From NCBI RefSeq assembly GCF_007692655.1, contig NZ_REBQ01000103.1:1-64000 (forward strand): DNA of 64,000 bases. Reading direction: 5' to 3'. The notes beneath the pieces were generated by a model. The model had not been told where the DNA came from, ran no database searches, and saw only the letters and a list, made by a program, of their open reading frames with translations. The position numbers and the translations under genes are program-made. The DNA comes from Halomonas sp. (GTDB lineage: Bacteria; Pseudomonadota; Gammaproteobacteria; Pseudomonadales; Halomonadaceae). This document shows, in pieces, positions 17,750 through 28,048 of this stretch (position 1 is the stretch's first letter; each line of letters begins with the position of its first letter).

Positions 17750-18301
17750 TCAGCTGATGAGCATCAGAAACTCCTGCCGAGTTGCCTGGTTAGCGCGAAA
17801 TCCGCCCAACATCACCGACGATGTCATACTTGAATTTTGCTTCTCCACCCCACGCATCATCATGCAGAGATGGCGCGCCTCAATCACCACGGCAACGCCC
17901 TTGGCCTGGGTGACTTCCTGAACGGCATCCGCTATTTCCCTGGTTAGGTTTTCCTGAATCTGCATCCGTCGAGCAAACATATCGACAATTCGTGCAAATT
18001 TGGAAAGCCCTAACACTTTGCCGTTGGGCAAATAGGCGATGTGGCACTTACCAATAAAAGGCAGCAAGTGGTGCTCACACATTGAATAGAGCTCAATGTC
18101 TTTTACCAGCACCATTTCATCCGTTTGCGATTCAAATACTGCGCCATTGATAATCTCATCTAGCGTCTGATGATAACCGGCGTTTAGAAACTGCATGGCT
18201 TTTGCAGCGCGCTTGGGTGTGTCTCTTAGCCCTTCGCGATCAGGGTTTTCACCAAGCGCCGAAATGATCTGGCGATAGTGCTGGGCGATATCATCGGACA
18301 T
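17750..18301 (-). CDS. folE: GTP cyclohydrolase I
   Basis: FolE converts GTP to dihydroneopterin triphosphate, entry to folate and pterin synthesis. The protein (183 residues from 18301) has the zinc Cys/His sites [11 protein letters not shown] and [13 protein letters not shown] and the GTP-binding [13 protein letters not shown] stretch. Two upstream in-frame ATGs (18316, 18313) exist; I prefer 18301 because TGAGG lies eight bases before it and [13 protein letters not shown] fits the family. It runs opposite to the gene at 18619, with a 300-base intergenic region that holds a large inverted repeat. Confidence 0.94.
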   Translation of the reverse strand: MSDDIAQHYRQIISALGENPDREGLRDTPKRAAKAMQFLNAGYHQTLDEIINGAVFESQTDEMVLVKDIELYSMCEHHLLPFIGKCHIAYLPNGKVLGLSKFARIVDMFARRMQIQENLTREIADAVQEVTQAKGVAVVIEARHLCMMMRGVEKQNSSMTSSVMLGGFRANQATRQEFLMLIS

Positions 18302-18316
18302 GTTGAGCCTCATCAA

Positions 18317-18618
18317 AAACTATGCGCAATTAGCATGTCGCGTCCGTCCACCTGGGTGGGCGCCCTTTGCACACATGGATAAAAATAACCATCTTAAGAA
18401 AGAAGATGACTGGCAACCTAGTCGTTACACCATGTACAAAAGATATACTCTTAGAAAATACTGTACAACGACTATTAATTAGAAACTCTATTTTAACGCA
18501 CAAGCGACGCATGTGGCAGAGTGCCACGCTTTGCTCTTTGCAACTAATGGGCCTGTGATATGATGAATTGTTTTTATTTTCCTGCTTTTAATGCAGGTAA
18601 CAACATTGAGAGTCCACC
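18317..18618. other. Intergenic region with inverted repeats upstream of folE
   Basis: No gene is supported. AGTCGTT (18420-18426) and AACGACT (18467-18473) flank two copies of TGTACA, which together could fold into an imperfect 54-base hairpin. GTGGCA-GAG-TGCCAC (18513-18527) is a compact six-pair hairpin, and CCTGC-TTTTAAT-GCAGG lies just before the start of the 18619 gene. Their roles are unknown. Confidence 0.5.
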
Positions 18619-19179
18619 ATGTCATTTAAGCCCACACCTATTTGGTTAACCGCTATCGTGGCCCCCTTCTTAGCGATGCCGGTCTACGCAGCCGATGCCA
18701 TCCTTACGCTGCCAAACGAATCCACTGTGGGCGTTGAAGTTGTCGAAACGCTGAGGTTTGAGTCTAACCAAGAGCGCCTAGATGACATTTTGCTACACCC
18801 AACCCAAGTCGAGGGTGCATCGCACTCATTGCCGGAATACTGCGTTATTATTGGTACCGCACAGCTTAATAATGAGCGCATTAGGATCACCACTCAAAAT
18901 GCGACGTGCATTGAGACCCACGAAACAGATAGCAATATCTTTTCTGGTGACTTTATTGCCAGTGCTTACGCAGAAGATGGCCAGTACGCCATTGCTTGTG
19001 AAGGATCGCCGTGCACGCTTGCGCCTGGGCAATCATTTATGCTGACATTAAATGAAGCCGTTGAGATCGAGGAGCTTGATAACCCCTCTGCAGAGCTTAA
19101 CCAGCGGCGCAGGGAAGCCAACGGGGCAGGTATAGCCAACCCTATCCCCCGCGAACAACCCAACCCTGATGCTCAGTAA
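18619..19179 (+). CDS. Secreted protein of unknown function with four cysteines
   Basis: A 186-residue protein with a signal peptide (hydrophobic residues 8-22, likely cleavage after VYA). The mature part has four Cys (EYCVII, NATCIET, AIACEG, SPCTLAP) that may form two disulfides, a beta-rich look and a polar, Pro/Asn-rich tail. I do not recognise the family. It probably sits in the periplasm or on the cell surface. The start follows GAGAGTCC about five bases upstream. It converges with srkA; there is no operon partner. Confidence 0.65.
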   Translation: MSFKPTPIWLTAIVAPFLAMPVYAADAILTLPNESTVGVEVVETLRFESNQERLDDILLHPTQVEGASHSLPEYCVIIGTAQLNNERIRITTQNATCIETHETDSNIFSGDFIASAYAEDGQYAIACEGSPCTLAPGQSFMLTLNEAVEIEELDNPSAELNQRRREANGAGIANPIPREQPNPDAQ

Positions 19180-19225
19180 GTAATAGGTCCTAGAAAGATA
19201 ATAGCCACTAGAAAGCCCTCCTGGC

Positions 19226-20200
19226 CTATGCCAGCCAGCGTGGGCTATCCAGTTGCAAGCACTGCTGCTCTAGCTGGCGAATATGTTGATCCCAATAGCC
19301 GCTATCCGCTACCCATGGAAATGCACGGGGGAAGGCCGGATCATCCCAGCGTGATACCAGCCAAGCCGAGTGCCGAATTAGCCGGTAACTTCTCAGCGGC
19401 TCTATCAGCGACATTTGCTCATCAGGAAAGGAGCAAGCCTCCTCATAGCCTTCCGTAATTTCATTTAAGTGTGACCGCCACCCCTGTGGATCATCGGTGG
19501 GTAGTAGCATCCAGATATCCTGAATAGCAGGAGCCATCAGACAGTCGTCGAAATCCACCAGCGTAAATTGCTCTTCCCGCCCTAGCACATTGCCAAGATG
19601 GCAGTCACCGTGACAGCGAATCATGCTGGTGGCGGGCACGTTATGCTTGGAAAGATGCTCATGCACTTTTTGGATAACCTTCTCGTAAGCACGGCGCTGA
19701 TGGCGGCTCAAGCGCTCACTGGACAGGACACGTTGCTGAGCCTCCAGAATGCCACTGGCCATCTCCAAACGAGGCCTGTGCTGAAAGGCTTTTTTAGCTG
19801 ACACTTGATGTAAACGACCTAGCACCTCCCCCATGGCAAACAGATGGGCAGGATTGTCTATCTCCGGCGCTTGACCAGGGCAGTGAGGAAATAAGGCAAG
19901 GCGAAACGCTTTGTAGTGATGCAGCGACACACCCTGGGCATTTCGCCAAGGCGCGACCACTGGCACTTTGCTGTCTGCAAGTTCCTGCAAAAAATCATGC
20001 TCTTCCTGAATCGCCACATCGGACCAACGGTCCGGGCGGTAAAACTTTACAATCCAGTTTTTGCCGTCCTCATCGCGAAACATTAGCACACGATTTTCGT
20101 AACTATTCAGCGCGAAGGGCTCTCCTGCAGGCCAAATATCCAGTGATTCAACGGCGGACATCACTAGATCGGGCGAAAGAGAGCTGAACGGGTGGGACAT
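19226..20200 (-). CDS. srkA: Stress response kinase A (YihE/RdoA family)
   Basis: In E. coli, SrkA is a Ser/Thr kinase that protects cells from MazEF-linked and ROS-linked death. This 324-residue protein has the aminoglycoside phosphotransferase fold: NSYENRVLMFRDEDG and WIVKFYRP (ATP-site Lys), the catalytic loop IRCHGDCHLGNVL and the metal site LVDFDDCLMAP. E. coli YihE often pairs with dsbA; here the upstream neighbour is comF. AGGAG precedes the ATG. Confidence 0.92.
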   Translation of the reverse strand: MSHPFSSLSPDLVMSAVESLDIWPAGEPFALNSYENRVLMFRDEDGKNWIVKFYRPDRWSDVAIQEEHDFLQELADSKVPVVAPWRNAQGVSLHHYKAFRLALFPHCPGQAPEIDNPAHLFAMGEVLGRLHQVSAKKAFQHRPRLEMASGILEAQQRVLSSERLSRHQRRAYEKVIQKVHEHLSKHNVPATSMIRCHGDCHLGNVLGREEQFTLVDFDDCLMAPAIQDIWMLLPTDDPQGWRSHLNEITEGYEEACSFPDEQMSLIEPLRSYRLIRHSAWLVSRWDDPAFPRAFPWVADSGYWDQHIRQLEQQCLQLDSPRWLA

Positions 20201-20245
20201 GGACCACTCCTGGATGGGCGAAAATGGTAAAAAGAGAAGAGTCTA

Positions 20246-20950
20246 TCAATCCTTGCCTAGCGGTGTCCGGGCCACTGCCCAAATATCGACACGTTCGGCA
20301 CCCGCTTTTAACGCCGCACTTGCCAACGCATGGCCAGTAGAGCCCGTCGTGACCACATCGTCGACAATCACCACATGACGAGGCAGTTTTGTTTCAACCA
20401 CAAAGGCGCCGGCTAAATTCGCCGCCCGCTCACTGCGATTCAGCGTCCGCTGAGAAGGGCTATTCTTAACCCGCTTGGCACTCACTAGTGGCATAGCAAA
20501 GTTTCTGGCTAGCTGTTGTGCCAACCAATGCGATTGATTAAAGCCACGCGTTCGAGCATTAACCGGGTGCATCGGTACCGGCAAAAGCGCGTCCCCTTTC
20601 GATACTGGCGGGGTCAGCAACATCAATTCAAAAAGCAGCATACCTGCACGGGGTGATGCATGAAATTTAAAATCATGCACCAACGCTTTAATAGCGTCCT
20701 GATACAGCAGCCCGGCGTGAGTTGTCGAAAATGCGGGCGGCTCAACCAAGCAGTGGCCACACAGTGCCTGTGCGTTTGTCACTGGGTCACCGCACTGTTT
20801 ACAGCTCTGTAAATTCCAGGGTAGCTCTGCAATACAGCGATGACACCACCCTCTTCCCTCTGCGGCAGGAGCCAAACAAAATGCACAGTAGCCAGGCGTT
20901 CCCCGCTTTAACCAGCGACTTCCCCACTGCAGCCACCGCTTTAGATACAT
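20246..20950 (-). CDS. ComF-family phosphoribosyltransferase-like protein
   Basis: A 234-residue homologue of ComF/GntX, linked to DNA uptake in naturally competent bacteria and to gluconate or biofilm phenotypes elsewhere; its reaction is not known. The N-terminal double zinc ribbon has four CxxC pairs (CAFC, CHRC, CKQC, CGHC), and the C-terminal phosphoribosyltransferase site is VVIVDDVVTTGST. RGFNQSHWLA and the Q-R-T-L-N-R-S-E-R stretch are typical of ComF. GGAGGGGATAT stands just before the start. In many genomes this gene neighbours bioB; here it precedes srkA on the same strand. Confidence 0.88.
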   Translation of the reverse strand: MYLKRWLQWGSRWLKRGTPGYCAFCLAPAAEGRGWCHRCIAELPWNLQSCKQCGDPVTNAQALCGHCLVEPPAFSTTHAGLLYQDAIKALVHDFKFHASPRAGMLLFELMLLTPPVSKGDALLPVPMHPVNARTRGFNQSHWLAQQLARNFAMPLVSAKRVKNSPSQRTLNRSERAANLAGAFVVETKLPRHVVIVDDVVTTGSTGHALASAALKAGAERVDIWAVARTPLGKD

Positions 20951-21040
20951 ATCCCCTCCTTTTGGTAGGTGAAAGCGCAGGGCTAAAAACTAAAAATATA
21001 AGGCCAACATCGAAATCAGGCTACACGTGGCAATCACTTA

Positions 21041-21069
21041 TTGACTTCACTCAAAATAATGATAATATA
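21041..21069 (+). promoter_or_regulatory. Sigma70-type promoter of tRNA-Leu
   Basis: TTGACT (21041-21046) and TAATAT (21063-21068) are spaced 16 bases apart. A GC-rich discriminator (GCCTCG) follows, as expected for stringently controlled stable RNA promoters, and the tRNA starts 14 bases downstream. Confidence 0.6.
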
Positions 21070-21081
21070 CGCCTCGTCTTC

Positions 21082-21166
21082 GCGGATGTGGTGGAATTGG
21101 TAGACACGCTAGATTTAGGTTCTAGTGCCGTAAGGTGTGGGAGTTCGAGTCTCCCCATCCGCACCA
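21082..21166 (+). tRNA. leuW: tRNA-Leu (anticodon UAG)
   Basis: An 85-base class II tRNA including encoded CCA. The acceptor stem GCGGATG pairs with CATCCGC. The anticodon stem CTAGA/TCTAG encloses loop TTTAGGT with anticodon TAG (reads CUA and other CUN codons). A variable arm (TGCCGTAAGGTG region) and T-loop GTTCGAGTC are present. Confidence 0.95.
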
Positions 21167-21312
21167 ATTACTTGTTAGATTTCAAGAATTTAGTTTTATT
21201 TTTTACCCTCCAAGCAATCCCAATACGACTTCAATCGGTCACTCTCCAGTTAGTAAAATTTGGTGAGACAAATTAGTCGTCACTGTTTCCCTTAAATCTG
21301 AATACATATCCC

Positions 21313-21334
21313 AATGGCCTCGCGCCATTTTTTT
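21313..21334 (+). terminator. Hairpin terminator downstream of tRNA-Leu
   Basis: AATGGC (21313-21318) and GCCATT (21324-21329) enclose CTCGC and run into a tract of T, about 150 bases past the tRNA. The remaining 200 bases up to the 21531 gene show nothing I can name. Confidence 0.55.
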
Positions 21335-21530
21335 GTGTCTGATGCTTTATCACTTCATCGCCATTAGCCGCCGATAAAGCTGACTTGTGCCTGTTTTTCC
21401 GCTAGCCTCAATTTAATCGGCATTTAACCACTGCTAATATGATAGCTCTGGAACTTAACTATGGGGATGGTTCTGGCTAAATCCGCCCATGACTGTGGCT
21501 AATGATCGACCGTGAGAAGGATCTCATCTA

Positions 21531-22160
21531 ATGGAATGGCTTAACGACAACGCGCAAGCAATCTCTGCTGTGGCCAGTGTATGCACCCTGTTTGTATGGA
21601 TATTTTATGCCCAATTGCTTTACAACGGCTACATTCGACAGCGACGTCCGCGCGTCATTATCAACCGAGGTAAAGGCATTGGCGCTGAAGCACTCTGCTT
21701 AATCAGCAATATGAGCAGCGAGGCTATTTATATCCAGCATCTAGTAGCGGTTCTGCACACTAGCAATGGTAGCTATTCGCTTGATGTCGTTGAGTATCAG
21801 CAACAGGGTGACGAGGATGAAGAAGTCAGCTACCGCACCCATCAAGGCCCTTTAGCTTCTGGTGACTATCTGCATATCCAATCTTTTGGAAACATTGTGG
21901 ATCAGGTTCAACAGTACTGGCATATCAAGGATGATGAAGTTCATGGTCGCGATGTCCAACTAGAGATACGCGCCATTGCCATATACGGCTCCGAAGATAT
22001 GCCCATTGGCGCTTCCCGCGCCTTCGCGCTAGATCTTGATGCCGCCCCTAATCACCAGCTTACCCCCTTTAAAGTAGACACCCAAAGGCTCACTAGCCGA
22101 ACTGAGCGCAAACGTGTATTACAATGGGTGAAAGAAATCGAAACCCACAAGGCCCACTGA
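21531..22160 (+). CDS. Inner-membrane-anchored protein of unknown function
   Basis: A 209-residue protein with one N-terminal membrane segment (about 10-30, ISAVASVCTLFVWIFYAQLLY) followed by a basic RQRRPRVIINRG. A soluble domain contains NMSSEAIYIQHLVAVL, an acidic QQGDEDEEVSY loop and AIAIYGSEDMPIGASRAF. The topology suggests a cytoplasmic domain. I do not recognise a family. It is followed 62 bases later by a putative outer-membrane protein on the same strand, so the two may be co-expressed. Confidence 0.65.
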   Translation: MEWLNDNAQAISAVASVCTLFVWIFYAQLLYNGYIRQRRPRVIINRGKGIGAEALCLISNMSSEAIYIQHLVAVLHTSNGSYSLDVVEYQQQGDEDEEVSYRTHQGPLASGDYLHIQSFGNIVDQVQQYWHIKDDEVHGRDVQLEIRAIAIYGSEDMPIGASRAFALDLDAAPNHQLTPFKVDTQRLTSRTERKRVLQWVKEIETHKAH

Positions 22161-22222
22161 ACCAAGGTCCTCGCTAAGCACTCCTTGCCAGCAGCGAAGC
22201 ATGGTATTACCGAGATCACTCG

Positions 22223-23209
22223 ATGCACAAAATTATAACGTTCTGCTGGATTGGCCTATTAACCACCGTAGCGGCTAACACCTATGCTGAAGAGGAAGAT
22301 AGTGATTTACCCGAGTGGGCTGAAGAACGGATTGAACCGTTTCGGGAAAATGTGGGCAACTGGGTGGATAACACATCCCGCCGAATCGATGGTTTTTTCG
22401 GCACCGACGAACATGCACAAGTTGCCAACGAATCCTACTTACGCCTGGGCCAGGAAATTGATTGGATGGAAGGCCAAGGGTCCAGTGGCGACATCAACCT
22501 GCGTTACCGTATTGACCTTCCCACCGCTGAAGAGCGTTTACGCTTAGTGATTGAGAGCGACCCAGAAGAGTCCCAAGGCACACTTCAAGAGCAGGGCTCT
22601 GGACGACTGGCTAACGATCAGCGAGATCGCAGTAGCTCCACCCTCGGGCTGGATTGGCTTGAACGTCGAGACAAACGTGAAAACTGGAGCAACCGGATAG
22701 GTGCGGGTGTTCGCCTACGGCTTCCTTTAGACCCTTATGTTCGCTTTACCAGCGAGCGCCTCTGGCGACTTGGCGATGGACCGTGGCATTTGGAATCTAA
22801 CAATCGGATCTCATGGTTCAATAATGACGGTTACTCAGCCAGAACACGCTGGGATGTAGGTCGTCCGTTAAGCGAGAGGCGTCATCTACGCTTTATTTCC
22901 ACGGTGCAGTGGCGCGAGGAAGAGGACACGCTTGAATACAGCGAAATTGCCGAGCTTAACCATCGTATTAACCAACGCAGCGCGCTGCGCTACTCTGCTA
23001 TCGCGCTGGGAGAGAGTGCCTCCAACCCTCGCATGACCAATTACTATTTACAAACCCGCTACCGCCGCGATGTTCATAAAGGCATCTTATTCGCTGACGT
23101 TATCCCTGAGCTGCACTTTCAGCGCGACGTTAGTTATGACCCGCGCTGGGCGATGACACTGCGTCTGGAAATGTATTTCCAAAGAGAAATAAGTCGCGAC
23201 TATTTCTAA
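22223..23209 (+). CDS. Putative outer-membrane beta-barrel protein
   Basis: A 328-residue protein with a signal peptide (cleavage near TYA-EEE), an acidic, helical N-terminal part (PEWAEERIEPFRENVGNWVDNTSRR) and a C-terminal region of alternating aromatic and charged strands such as NRISWFNNDGYSARTRWDVG, LRFISTVQWREEE and MTLRLEMYFQ. It ends in Phe, a feature of barrel proteins recognised by BamA. I do not recognise the family. It may be paired with the upstream membrane protein. A 13-base tandem repeat begins within its last codons. Confidence 0.65.
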   Translation: MHKIITFCWIGLLTTVAANTYAEEEDSDLPEWAEERIEPFRENVGNWVDNTSRRIDGFFGTDEHAQVANESYLRLGQEIDWMEGQGSSGDINLRYRIDLPTAEERLRLVIESDPEESQGTLQEQGSGRLANDQRDRSSSTLGLDWLERRDKRENWSNRIGAGVRLRLPLDPYVRFTSERLWRLGDGPWHLESNNRISWFNNDGYSARTRWDVGRPLSERRHLRFISTVQWREEEDTLEYSEIAELNHRINQRSALRYSAIALGESASNPRMTNYYLQTRYRRDVHKGILFADVIPELHFQRDVSYDPRWAMTLRLEMYFQREISRDYF

Positions 23210-23238
23210 GTGCTATTTCTAAGTGCTATTTCTAAGCG
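23200..23238 (+). repeat. Three tandem 13-base repeats spanning a stop codon
   Basis: CTATTTCTAAGTG occurs at 23200-23212 and 23213-23225, then CTATTTCTAAGCG at 23226-23238. The first unit encodes the final Phe and stop of the upstream barrel protein, so the repeat arose by duplication of the gene end. Confidence 0.9.
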
Positions 23239-23338
23239 CGACACGGTTTCCTCTCAATCTATTGCTCTGCACGACAGCGGGCGGCCTGACAAGACCGCCT
23301 GTTTCGTTTCTTTTGCAGTTGCACTTCTGCCCCCACCG

Positions 23339-24100
23339 CTATAGGCGCAAGCCGCCATCGCACTCAATAATGCGTCCAGTGAAGTAATCGTTTTCAAGTA
23401 TAAAAGCTACACTCTGGGCAATATTATCCGCCTCACCCAGACGCTTTAACGGCACGCTGGACGAAATGCGCTCTAACATATCGGGCCGCATGGCTGCCGT
23501 CATTTCTGTCTCGATAAACCCAGGTGCCACGGTACCGGTACGAATCCCATAGCGTGCCAGTTCCTTACCCCAAGTAACCGTTAGCGCATGAACGCCCGCT
23601 TTGGCGGCCGCGTAGTTACTTTGCCCCATATTACCCGCACGAGAGATGCTCGAAATATTGACAATGACACCCTCATGCCCTGCCTCAATCATTTGCGTGG
23701 CGGCTTCGCGGCCGCATAAAAAAACGCCCGTTAAGTTAACATTGATAACGTTCTGCCAGCTCTCCAGCGACATACGCTTTTCGACATGGCCCTCTTTAGC
23801 CTTAACCAACAGCGCATCTTGGGTAATCCCTGCGTTATTGACACAGCCGCTGATAGCGCCCATGCGCTGCGCAATATCGCCAAATGCCTGGGCTACCGAC
23901 TCCTCCTCAGCAACATTAACCACGAAGGCTTGCGCTTCGACACCTTCGGCGGAGAGCTTCGACACGGCTTGATCCAGCGCTTCAGCGCTCATATCCAGCA
24001 ATGCCATACGCGCGCCCTGCTTACCAAGCCGCAATGCCATGGCGTATCCTAATCCGCGCGCCCCACCGGTCACTGCGATCACTTTATCGGCAAGTACCAT
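23339..24100 (-). CDS. Short-chain dehydrogenase/reductase (FabG-like)
   Basis: A 253-residue classical SDR with the nucleotide loop [13 protein letters not shown], the NNAG motif ([13 protein letters not shown]), the catalytic Ser in [11 protein letters not shown] and the Tyr-Lys pair in SNYAAAKAG. It is near FabG/PhaB in character and could reduce 3-oxoacyl-ACP or acetoacetyl-CoA. It stands alone, not in the fab cluster, so the substrate is open. TAAGGAG precedes the ATG. Confidence 0.85.
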   Translation of the reverse strand: MVLADKVIAVTGGARGLGYAMALRLGKQGARMALLDMSAEALDQAVSKLSAEGVEAQAFVVNVAEEESVAQAFGDIAQRMGAISGCVNNAGITQDALLVKAKEGHVEKRMSLESWQNVINVNLTGVFLCGREAATQMIEAGHEGVIVNISSISRAGNMGQSNYAAAKAGVHALTVTWGKELARYGIRTGTVAPGFIETEMTAAMRPDMLERISSSVPLKRLGEADNIAQSVAFILENDYFTGRIIECDGGLRL

Positions 24101-24280
24101 TGCTAACTCCTTAAAATAGATAAAATCTGCCTAATGGTGCATTGCAGCATAGAAGAGTAGGCGCCATAAATCGAGCAATACCATCGCCAGAATGGCTATC
24201 TTTAGCTGCTTGTTATTAACATTTCTGTCACCATATTGAGCAATTACAACTGTATTAGTGCCGTTTGTCTGGAGTTAATC

Positions 24281-24790
24281 ATGCCCATTGTTATTTTTAT
24301 CTCACTATTCACCCTGCTTGACTTTGTCATTCTTTTTTCAATTGGTAGTCAAATAGGTTTGTTAATGACGCTTTTGCTGGTGCTGAGCACAGGCTTTGCG
24401 GGACTGCACCTGATTCGTAAAGAAGGAGTCGCTACCTTGGCACGCGCTCGCCAACGCATGCAATCAGGGGAATTACCCTCCAGTGAACTTTTTACCGGCG
24501 CTGCCCTTATTTTTGGTGGCGCCTTATTAATGGCGCCTGGCTTTTTATCCGACGCCCTTGGCTTGGCATGTTTAGTGCCCAGTGCACGGCAATTACTATT
24601 TAAAGTACTCACCTGGCTGGGACTTAAAACTGTTGTTGACCGGCAGAATGCCCCGCACACTTCGCATACCCGCCCCAATCAACCCAATGAGCAGTTTGAT
24701 CACTCATCGAAAGACTCTACTGCCTCGAGTCAGGAAGGTCCTATTGAAGGCGACTTTATAAGTCGTGACGACTCTTCTCGCCGTCGCTAA
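24281..24790 (+). CDS. fxsA: FxsA family membrane protein
   Basis: A 169-residue inner-membrane protein with about three hydrophobic segments (N-terminal MPIVIFISLFTLLDFVILF, then LLMTLLLVLSTGFAG, and FTGAALIFGGALLMAPGF). E. coli FxsA overexpression suppresses F exclusion of phage T7. The start at 24281 has GGAG nine bases upstream; the frame extends 15 codons earlier without a site. The C-terminal tail is polar and low in complexity. As in many gammaproteobacteria, it lies directly upstream of groESL. Confidence 0.9.
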   Translation: MPIVIFISLFTLLDFVILFSIGSQIGLLMTLLLVLSTGFAGLHLIRKEGVATLARARQRMQSGELPSSELFTGAALIFGGALLMAPGFLSDALGLACLVPSARQLLFKVLTWLGLKTVVDRQNAPHTSHTRPNQPNEQFDHSSKDSTASSQEGPIEGDFISRDDSSRRR

Positions 24791-24853
24791 GCCGATCCTG
24801 CAGCACCAATTGGAAGAAAAACAACAAAAAAGCAATTTTTTATTGCCTCCCCC

Positions 24854-24881
24854 CTTGAAAGGCCACCTGCAGCCCCCATTT
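24854..24881 (+). promoter_or_regulatory. Heat-shock (sigma32) promoter of groESL
   Basis: CTTGAAA (24854-24860) and CCCCATTT (24874-24881) are spaced 13 bases apart and match the RpoH consensus (CTTGAAA, 11-15 bases, CCCCATnT) in full. Transcription would start near 24888, giving a leader of about 150 bases before groES. No CIRCE (HrcA) inverted repeat is visible. Confidence 0.85.
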
Positions 24882-25035
24882 TTTAGCCAGCACATAAATT
24901 CGGCGGCTGCTCCTAATGCGTAGCTGCCATTAACAATGAAGACGGTAAGGTCTTCACTTCTCGCGGGAACTCCCACGAGAACTTTTTTAGCTAACCGCCC
25001 TTATCGGGGCTTCAACCATACTCAGGAGAACGTGA

Positions 25036-25329
25036 ATGAATATCCGTCCTTTGCACGATCGTGTCATCGTCCGTCGCGTTGAAGAAGAGCAGAAAACCGC
25101 TGGCGGCATCGTGCTTCCGGGCAATGCAGCAGAAAAACCGACACGCGGTGAAATTCTCGCCGTTGGTAATGGCCGCATTCTGGAAAATGGCGATGTACGC
25201 CCGCTAGACGTTAAAGTCGGCGATAACGTGATCTTTAAAGATGGCTATGGCGTCGAGAAGCAGAAAGTCGACGGCGAAGAAGTCTTGATCATGAGTGAAG
25301 CCGATATTCTTGCGGTTGTCGAAGGCTAA
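25036..25329 (+). CDS. groES: Co-chaperonin GroES
   Basis: The 97-residue lid of the GroEL folding chamber. [29 protein letters not shown] includes the mobile loop that docks on Gro[17 protein letters not shown] and VIFKDGYG follow, as in E. coli. CAGGAGAACGTGA precedes the ATG. groEL follows after 84 bases in one operon driven by the upstream heat-shock promoter. Confidence 0.98.
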   Translation: MNIRPLHDRVIVRRVEEEQKTAGGIVLPGNAAEKPTRGEILAVGNGRILENGDVRPLDVKVGDNVIFKDGYGVEKQKVDGEEVLIMSEADILAVVEG

Positions 25330-25401
25330 GCATCCTTGTACTTCACGCTTATTGGATGAGCCCCTCGACTATTTACTTTCACGTTTTTGTATTCAATTTA
25401 G

Positions 25402-27057
<1,656 letters not shown>

Positions 27058-27106
27058 TGCACCCCTGAGCCCTCTGCTCAAGACTGCTAGCTGTTAAGGT
27101 AGTCAC

Positions 27107-27141
27107 CAACAACCCCGCCTTGTGCGGGGTTGTTGCGTTTT
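27107..27141 (+). terminator. Strong intrinsic terminator of groESL
   Basis: CAACAACCCCGC and GCGGGGTTGTTG form a perfect 12-pair stem around CTTGT, followed by CGTTTT. Confidence 0.88.
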
Positions 27142-27250
27142 AATGGGTCGCTAAAAATGGATCATATCAACGAGGCACCCGCCCCAATGCGTAGCGCTAA
27201 CGTGGTACTATCAGCGCGATTTATTTGAGGCTATAGGGCGAAATCAGCGC

Positions 27251-27982
27251 ATGTTGCAGCATATCCGTATCGTACTCGTTCAGACCTTCCACCCCGGCAA
27301 TATCGGCGCTGCAGCAAGAGCGATGAAGACCATGGGGCTAACCGAGCTGGTGTTGGTTAATCCACGTATGTTTCCCGACGAGGAGGCGACGCGGTTAGCG
27401 GCGGGAGCTACCGATGTGCTGGAAAATGCGCGGGTAGTGACAACACTAGCAGACGCGGTCAATGACTGTGTTCAGGTAGTGGGTGCCAGCGCCCGGTTAC
27501 GCACTCTTCCCTTGCCGCATTTTGACGAACCCGATGAGATGGCAGCGGATGTGATTCAAAACGCAGCAACTGCGCCGGTAGCGCTAGTGTTTGGCCGCGA
27601 ACGCTCTGGGCTGACCAACGATGAGATTCGCTGCTGCACCCATCAGGTCAGCATTCCTGCCAACCCTGACTACGGCATTCTGAATTTATCCCAGGCGGTA
27701 CAGATACTGGCTTATGAAGTGCATCGCGCCTGGCGTAAAGGTGATGAGAGCGGTTTTGTTTATCAGCGCCCGCTAGAGGCAACACCGCCTAGCCGCGAGC
27801 AGTTTCTACACTTCCAGAACCACCTTGGCCGCTTGATGCAGGAGAGTGGTTTCTTGACCCAGCCCCACGCCCGCACTGAAGAGACGCTTCAAGCGCTCTT
27901 CGCCCGCGCTCAGCCCAGCCGCAAAGAGCTTTCGCTGCTGCGTGGGCTATTAAGTGCGTTTGAAAGCCATCTGCCTAAATAG
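27251..27982 (+). CDS. trmJ: tRNA (cytidine/uridine-2'-O)-methyltransferase TrmJ
   Basis: A SPOUT-class enzyme that 2'-O-methylates position 32 of tRNAs. The 243-residue protein has VLVQTFHPGNIGAAARAMKTMG at the N-terminus and the knotted SAM site VFGRERSGLTNDE and YGILNLSQAVQILAYE. The C-terminal extension is as in E. coli TrmJ (246 residues). It is transcribed alone, between two terminators. Confidence 0.95.
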   Translation: MLQHIRIVLVQTFHPGNIGAAARAMKTMGLTELVLVNPRMFPDEEATRLAAGATDVLENARVVTTLADAVNDCVQVVGASARLRTLPLPHFDEPDEMAADVIQNAATAPVALVFGRERSGLTNDEIRCCTHQVSIPANPDYGILNLSQAVQILAYEVHRAWRKGDESGFVYQRPLEATPPSREQFLHFQNHLGRLMQESGFLTQPHARTEETLQALFARAQPSRKELSLLRGLLSAFESHLPK

Positions 27983-28001
27983 TGATAGAGTTAAAGCAAC
28001 T

Positions 28002-28030
28002 AAAAAGGGACAACCAAGTTGTCCCTTTTT
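28002..28030. terminator. Bidirectional terminator between trmJ and NhaC-type gene
   Basis: AAAAAGGGACAAC (28002-28014) pairs with GTTGTCCCTTTTT (28018-28030), a 13-pair perfect stem with A and T tracts on either side, between convergent genes. Confidence 0.85.
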
Positions 28031-28048
28031 AGTTTGGAGATAGGGCTT

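Noticed and set aside
20722-21276. 184-codon plus-strand frame across comF and the tRNA
   Set aside because: It runs antisense to comF and through tRNA-Leu; both are clearly real.
24791-25035. CIRCE element before groESL
   Set aside because: No TTAGCACTC-N9-GAGTGCTAA repeat is visible.
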